From positions 10,838 through 38,068 of the forward strand of contig NZ_DKLM01000105.1 of the NCBI RefSeq assembly GCF_002455975.1: 27,231 nt of DNA, read 5' to 3'. The notes beneath the pieces were generated by a model. It saw nothing but the letters and a program-made list of their open reading frames with translations. It was not told where the DNA came from and made no database searches. Origin of the DNA: Clostridium sp. UBA6640. Lineage in GTDB: Bacteria > Bacillota > Clostridia > Clostridiales > Clostridiaceae. The translations under genes were made by a program, and so were the position numbers. Positions 23,534-27,231 of this stretch are shown piece after piece. How positions within the stretch are numbered: position 1 is the stretch's first letter; the number at the start of each line of letters is the position of its first letter.

Positions 23534-23998
23534 ATGAATCTAGAATTTAGAAAACCTACAGAAGCTGATTCAAGAGAGGTTGCTACTTGGAAGTTTGAAG
23601 GAGAGTATTCCTTTTATGATAATGACAAAACAGAATTAAAAAAAGAATGGGCACTAAATCTTCATAAAGAAGAGAATACCTATGCTATATATAATGAGGA
23701 CAATGAATTAATAGGAAACTGCTGCTTTGAATTTGATGAAGAAGGAGTTTCATTTGGAGTTCAAATGAAGCCTTCATTAACAGGTAAAGGCATGGGAGTA
23801 GAAGTAGTAACAGCCCTTTTAGAATTTGGAAGAGAAAAGTATAAGTTTACTGAGATATCCTTACTGGTTGCTAGATTTAATCAAAGAGCAATAAAAGTTT
23901 ACGAAAGATTAGGATTTACAGTTAGTGAAGAGTTTATGTGGCATGTAAATGGTGAGGACAAGGACTTTTATGAAATGAGAAAGGCTTGGGAAGAATAG
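23534..23998 (+). CDS. GNAT-family N-acetyltransferase (154 aa)
   Basis: The start is ATG 23534 after TGGAGGA. A single GNAT domain: LEFRKPTEADSREVATWKF, AIYNEDNELIGNCCFEF, GVQMKPSLTGKGMGVEVV as motif A (T-G-K-G-M-G) and VARFNQRAIKVYERLGF as motif B. It ends TAG at 23998, nine bases before the SGNH hydrolase start, whose ribosome site overlaps this stop. Confidence 0.85.
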   Translation: MNLEFRKPTEADSREVATWKFEGEYSFYDNDKTELKKEWALNLHKEENTYAIYNEDNELIGNCCFEFDEEGVSFGVQMKPSLTGKGMGVEVVTALLEFGREKYKFTEISLLVARFNQRAIKVYERLGFTVSEEFMWHVNGEDKDFYEMRKAWEE

Positions 23999-24007
23999 GT
24001 GAAAGCT

Positions 24008-24613
24008 ATGAGGAGTTTATTTGTAATAGGAGACAGCATATCAATCCATTATGGTCCATATCTTAGAGAAATGATAAAGAACAAATTTGCCTATGATAGA
24101 AAAAGAGGATTAGAGCATGCTCTAATAGATTTAGACAAGCCAGTTGGAGCTAATGCGGGAGATAGTAGTATGGTTTTAGAGTATCTTCAAGAGGAGTATA
24201 ACTTAGGAAGAAAATATGATGTTCTAATAATAAACTGCGGAATGCATGATCTTAGAAGGGACAGAGAATCTAATAGTGTTCAAATTGAAATAGATGAATA
24301 TAGAAGGAATCTAAAGAGCATTGTTGAAATCTCGAAGAAAATGGCTAATGAAGTTATATGGATATCCTTAACACCTATTATTGATGAAATTCACAATGCA
24401 AGAAAAGCTGGAGTTCTAAGATATAGTAGTGATGTTGAAAAATATAATGAGGTTTTAACGTCAGTTATGAAAGACAGTAATGTGAAAATTATAGATTTAT
24501 ATAACTTTACTAAAAATTTAGGTAGAGATATTTACTGCGATCACGTGCATTTTAAAGATGAAGTTAGAAAATTACAAGGGGCCTTTATTGCAGGATATTT
24601 AAATTCAATATAA
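24008..24613 (+). CDS. SGNH/GDSL-type hydrolase (201 aa)
   Basis: AGGTGA at 23997-24002 places the start at ATG 24008 rather than the in-frame GTG 23999 that forms part of that site. Block I is MRSLFVIGDSISIHYGPYL (Ser in GDS), block II GANAGDSSMVLEYL, block III LIINCGMHDLR (a GxxD form of GxND, His in place of Asn) and block V YCDHVHFKDE (D-x-x-H). The protein has no signal peptide, so it acts inside the cell, as an esterase or deacetylase. It is tightly packed between a GNAT and the NIF3-like gene, suggesting one transcript. Confidence 0.85.
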   Translation: MRSLFVIGDSISIHYGPYLREMIKNKFAYDRKRGLEHALIDLDKPVGANAGDSSMVLEYLQEEYNLGRKYDVLIINCGMHDLRRDRESNSVQIEIDEYRRNLKSIVEISKKMANEVIWISLTPIIDEIHNARKAGVLRYSSDVEKYNEVLTSVMKDSNVKIIDLYNFTKNLGRDIYCDHVHFKDEVRKLQGAFIAGYLNSI

Positions 24614-24630
24614 GAGATGGAGGCAAAATT

Positions 24631-25386
24631 ATGCTAATAAAAGATTTTGAAAAATTCATTATAGATGTATTTACAAAAGAAAAACTAAATCTAGTAGAGG
24701 GGAAAGGAGAATATGGCTTTACTAATATAGGAGGAAACAGTATAAGAAAAATAGGATATTGTACTAATTTAACTCCGGACTCTGCTAGAGAAGCAGCTAT
24801 TAATAAAGTGGATCTACTAATAACTCACCATGATGCATGGGAATGGATAGATGGAATGAAGAAGCAGGCTCTTAGTATACTAAAAGAGAATAATATATCT
24901 CATTTTTATATACATGCTCCCTTAGACGATGCTGAGTTTGGTACAAATGTTTCATTGCTTGAGAAATTAGGTTTTAAAGTTATAGAAAAGTTTGCTCATG
25001 AGGAAGGCTTCTATAGCGGAAGAGTTGGAGAAATAGATGAACCTATAAGTCTTCAGATTTTAACAGACAACATAGAGAATCTATTAGAGGAGTCAGTTCG
25101 TATTTGGAAGAATAATGATAAGAAAATTAAGAAAGTAGGAGTTGTAACAGGGGCAGGATTCTCAGCTATTGATATGAAGGAAGCTGTGGATTTAGGATGT
25201 GATGCATATTTTACTGGAGAAAAGATATTATATACAATTCAATATGCAAAGCAGGCAAATATAAATCTTATTGTAGGAAGCCATACATTCACCGAAATCT
25301 TTGGAGTGGAGAGTTTATGTAGTCTACTTAAGGGAACTTATCCAGAGATAGAGATTATTAAGATAAAGGAAGAGCACATTGAATAA
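24631..25386 (+). CDS. NIF3-family dinuclear-metal protein (DUF34, 251 aa)
   Basis: The start is ATG 24631 after GATGGAGG. Diagnostic words of the NIF3/DUF34 family are present: CTNLTPDSAREAAINKVDLL, LITHHDAW (metal-binding His pair), HFYIHAPLDDAEFGTNVSL, VVTGAGFSAIDMKEAVDLG, DAYFTGE and a late GSHTFTEIFGVESL where the family carries the second His/Glu metal ligands. Members form hexameric rings with two metal ions; a GTP cyclohydrolase-like activity was proposed but is not general. The gene is co-directional and 17 bp after the SGNH hydrolase. No gene seen here explains the pairing. Confidence 0.88.
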   Translation: MLIKDFEKFIIDVFTKEKLNLVEGKGEYGFTNIGGNSIRKIGYCTNLTPDSAREAAINKVDLLITHHDAWEWIDGMKKQALSILKENNISHFYIHAPLDDAEFGTNVSLLEKLGFKVIEKFAHEEGFYSGRVGEIDEPISLQILTDNIENLLEESVRIWKNNDKKIKKVGVVTGAGFSAIDMKEAVDLGCDAYFTGEKILYTIQYAKQANINLIVGSHTFTEIFGVESLCSLLKGTYPEIEIIKIKEEHIE

Positions 25387-25573
25387 TATGATTATAAGAG
25401 GACCTAAAAGTGAAATATGTTCTTTGAAAATTAAATAATATGATATTTGAAGCCATGTTACAATATGGTTGAAATATTCCATTTAATCTCATTTGTAAAA
25501 ATGTGAAGTAAAGATTATTGGTATGATATACTAAACAGATTATTTATATAATGTACGGGAGGAGTTTAGTATT

Positions 25574-26143
25574 ATGTTGAATCATAAAGGAACACAAATA
25601 TTAAAAACAGAGCGATTAGTATTGCGAAAAATATTGCCAGAAGATGCTGATATGGTTTACAAGTGGATGAGTGACCCAGAAGTGTGTAAATATGAACGCT
25701 GGAATCCTCATCCTAATTCAGGATTTAGTCGTGGTTACATTGTTGAAGTATTTGATGATTATAAATCTGACCATACATATCAATGGGGAATAGAGTTAAA
25801 TAGCGAACTGATAGGTTCTATTAGCATAGTAGGGATTGATGATTTTGACCAAAAAGCGGTGATGGGTTATTGTATTGAACGAAATTTTTGGTCTAACGGT
25901 TATGCAACTGAAGCTGTAAAAACAGTTTTGCAATATATGTTTATTGAAATTGGATTGAATAGAATTGAGGCTTCTCATTCTGTGAATAATAAAGCTTCGG
26001 GCAGAGTGCTAGAAAAAGTCGGAATGATGTTAGAAGGTCATGCGAAAGAATACTACTACTGCAATATTGGCTTTCAAGATAGCAAGCTTTACGCATTAAC
26101 TAAAAGTTTATATATGAAAAACAACTATGGCAAATTAGCATAG
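25574..26143 (+). CDS. GNAT-family N-acetyltransferase, RimJ/RimL type (189 aa)
   Basis: The start is ATG 25574 with GGGAGGAG upstream, and TATAAT at 25547-25552 suggests its own promoter in the 187-bp gap. Layout: ILKTERLVLRKILPEDADMV, WGIELNSELIGSISIVGI, VMGYCIERNFWSNGYATEAV (motif A W-S-N-G-Y-A), LNRIEASHSVNNKASGRVLE and KEYYYCNIGFQDSKLYAL. Five of its seven Arg codons are CGN, the opposite of the AGA-only neighbour at 20380. A separate acquisition is likely. It could modify a ribosomal protein N-terminus or a drug; no substrate is implied. Confidence 0.86.
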   Translation: MLNHKGTQILKTERLVLRKILPEDADMVYKWMSDPEVCKYERWNPHPNSGFSRGYIVEVFDDYKSDHTYQWGIELNSELIGSISIVGIDDFDQKAVMGYCIERNFWSNGYATEAVKTVLQYMFIEIGLNRIEASHSVNNKASGRVLEKVGMMLEGHAKEYYYCNIGFQDSKLYALTKSLYMKNNYGKLA

Positions 26144-26181
26144 CTGGAAGTTGTTAAATTTCAATTTGTCTAAGAAATTAT

Positions 26182-26319
26182 ATGAAATTTAGACTTATAT
26201 CTTGCACAAAAACTGTAGAGATGGCTCTAAATTATTATTTTATTCATGATGAACTAAAGAACAAAAGTACCTTTCAATATTTTATAGATAAACTTTATAA
26301 ATTTGAAAATATATTATAA
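26182..26319 (+). CDS. Small ORF of 45 codons, possibly a gene remnant
   Basis: ATG 26182 to TAA 26319 encodes MKFRLISCTKTVEMALNYYF and a lysine/phenylalanine-rich end (KLYKFENIL). There is no convincing Shine-Dalgarno and no recognised family. It fills a 256-bp gap between a GNAT and a VOC gene that also shows a decayed methyltransferase beyond it. A degraded gene end is as likely as a real small protein. Confidence 0.25.
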   Translation: MKFRLISCTKTVEMALNYYFIHDELKNKSTFQYFIDKLYKFENIL

Positions 26320-26399
26320 TGTGGGTAAAGTCAGCGTGTTTAAATCACAATTGTAATATAGGTTATGTATTAAAGTATTTATTAGAAAGGATAAATATT

Positions 26400-26783
26400 A
26401 TGGGAAAAATGTTGTATATGTCACATTGTGTGTTTCCAACACCCAATATAAAAAATACATCAGATTACTATGAGAAAGTAATGGGATTTAAAGCAGTACA
26501 ATATCTTGGCGGAAAAGAACCACATATTTGTTTATATCGTGATTCTACAGAAATTATATTAACAAAATCAAATGGACAAGAAGTAATCCCGAATAGGAGT
26601 CTATATGGATATGGTTATGATGCATATTTTATAACAGATAATCAGGAAAAATTACAAGAAGAATTACAAGATATGGGTGCAAATATTGTTCGCCCATTAT
26701 TTTGTACGGATTACCATAATAAAGAATTTGTAGTTGAGGATATTGATGGTAGATGGATAGGGTTTGGTATAAAAGAAGATTAG
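26400..26783 (+). CDS. VOC-family (glyoxalase/bleomycin-resistance fold) protein (127 aa)
   Basis: GAAAGGA at about 26385-26391 selects ATG 26400; the longer frame from 26319 has no ribosome site. The product shows the VOC paired beta-alpha-beta-beta-beta modules. Module 1 reads SHCVFPTPNIKNTSDYYEKV, MGFKAVQYLG and ICLYRDSTEIILTK. Module 2 reads YDAYFITDNQEKLQEELQDM, GANIVRPLF and FVVEDIDGRWIGFG. His18 or nearby residues and the Glu in FVVED occupy usual metal-ligand positions, so it may be a metal-dependent lyase, thiol transferase or antibiotic-binding protein. Family assignment is firm; the function is open. Confidence 0.83.
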   Translation: MGKMLYMSHCVFPTPNIKNTSDYYEKVMGFKAVQYLGGKEPHICLYRDSTEIILTKSNGQEVIPNRSLYGYGYDAYFITDNQEKLQEELQDMGANIVRPLFCTDYHNKEFVVEDIDGRWIGFGIKED

Positions 26784-26790
26784 GAAATAA

Positions 26791-27000
26791 TATGGTACAT
26801 GCATATTATCTTTAATTCATCCAGTGTATTCAGCATGTTACCCAATGTTACATGGAAATAGAGATTTGCTAAATGATGATGAATGGACAATAAGATATTT
26901 AGATAATAGAGATAGAGGATATGTTCAACCTTGGATTGAATATAATTCTAATATTGATAATTTCATTTTAGTTAGTTATCTTAAAAAAGATAAAATTTAA
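26791..27000 (+). pseudogene. Remnant of a class I SAM-dependent methyltransferase (C-terminal part)
   Basis: The frame is open only after a stop at 26788-26790. It reads LSLIHPVYSACYPMLHGNRD, a Trp-containing segment (DEWTIRYLDNRDRGY), VQPWIEYN and FILVSYLKKDKI. This resembles the region after the SAM-binding core of small methyltransferases, where an 'HP' turn is followed by a 'Y..p' segment. The SAM-binding half is absent, the preceding gene is a VOC protein, and the remnant ends early. I consider it a decayed fragment; the family guess is tentative. Confidence 0.45.
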
Positions 27001-27074
27001 GAAGAATAAGAAACGAGAATTTTAATTGGACAATTGGATTATATTTTATAGTTAAATTCAAGGAGCTGGCAGTA

Positions 27075-27231
27075 ATGGAAAATGAAAAATACTCACAAGA
27101 AAAAATTGATATATTTTGGAAAACATTTTTAAGGGAAACAGGCAGAGATGAAACAACGACATATTTAGATGTATTTCATTTTGAATTAACGGAAAAATGG
27201 GCTAATGAATTATTGCGTTTGGTGTTAATTG
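27075..27231 (+). CDS. ASCH-domain protein, N-terminal end (3' partial)
   Basis: The start is ATG 27075 after AAGGAG (spacing about nine). Fifty-two residues are visible before the window ends. FWKTFLRETGRDETTTYLDV followed by FHFELTEKWANELLRLVLI matches the start of bacterial ASCH-domain proteins (PUA-like fold, proposed RNA binding; some members are amidohydrolases acting on acetylated nucleosides). The rest lies outside the window. Confidence 0.72.
   Translation, partial: MENEKYSQEKIDIFWKTFLRETGRDETTTYLDVFHFELTEKWANELLRLVLI

Noticed and set aside
12722..27231. Integron-like cassette array
   Set aside because: No integrase and no repeated recombination site between the genes; the one repeated spacer is explained by the 1063-bp tandem duplication.

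Overview
The window is strongly AT-rich. It uses AGA and ATA codons heavily, has typical AAGGAGG/GAGGTG ribosome binding sites, and carries simple T-tailed intrinsic terminators. With a cell-wall-binding repeat 2 (CWB2-type) protein at the left edge and a GH25 muramidase that lacks a signal peptide, this points to a Clostridium-like Firmicute. No tRNA, rRNA, CRISPR array or complete insertion sequence is visible.

Left part (1-8.1 kb). This holds separate transcription units, most closed by a clear terminator. They are the 3' end of a CWB2 surface protein, an exported protein with two DUF4163/DUF3298-like modules, a small SRPBCC-fold protein, and a 1026-residue protein. The last joins a GH25 lysozyme domain and an FN3-like domain to about 700 residues of acidic, tyrosine-rich repeats. 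On the minus strand is a membrane-anchored metallophosphoesterase broken by a one-base frameshift in a G run, exactly at its GD metal-binding motif. An unrecognised acidic protein follows.

Middle (8.1-12.7 kb). A 440-bp leader with three inverted repeats precedes an ABC exporter (ATPase plus an 843-residue FtsX/MacB-like permease, overlapping by 4 bp). A GNAT acetyltransferase follows closely.

Right part (12.7-27.2 kb). This is a long run of same-strand, closely spaced small genes dominated by GNAT N-acetyltransferases. Counting from 11834 there are 12 intact GNAT genes and one broken chimeric one. Among them are a Fes-like esterase, an alkaline-phosphatase-superfamily protein, a FlaR-like P-loop kinase, an alpha/beta hydrolase, an SGNH hydrolase, a NIF3-family protein, a VOC protein, a methyltransferase remnant and the start of an ASCH-domain protein. 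The first cluster is preceded by a near-consensus promoter, a 26-codon leader ORF and two hairpins, an arrangement resembling an attenuator. Inside the array a 1063-bp block is tandemly duplicated. The duplication junction is a GNAT gene whose 5' part comes from one paralog and whose 3' part comes from another, which shows how the array has grown. Arginine codon use in two genes (15600 and 25574) differs from the neighbours and suggests separate acquisition.

The genes look like an accreted set of small modifying and detoxifying enzymes (acetylation, hydrolysis, export) rather than one biosynthetic pathway. That reading is inference; substrates cannot be read from the sequence.
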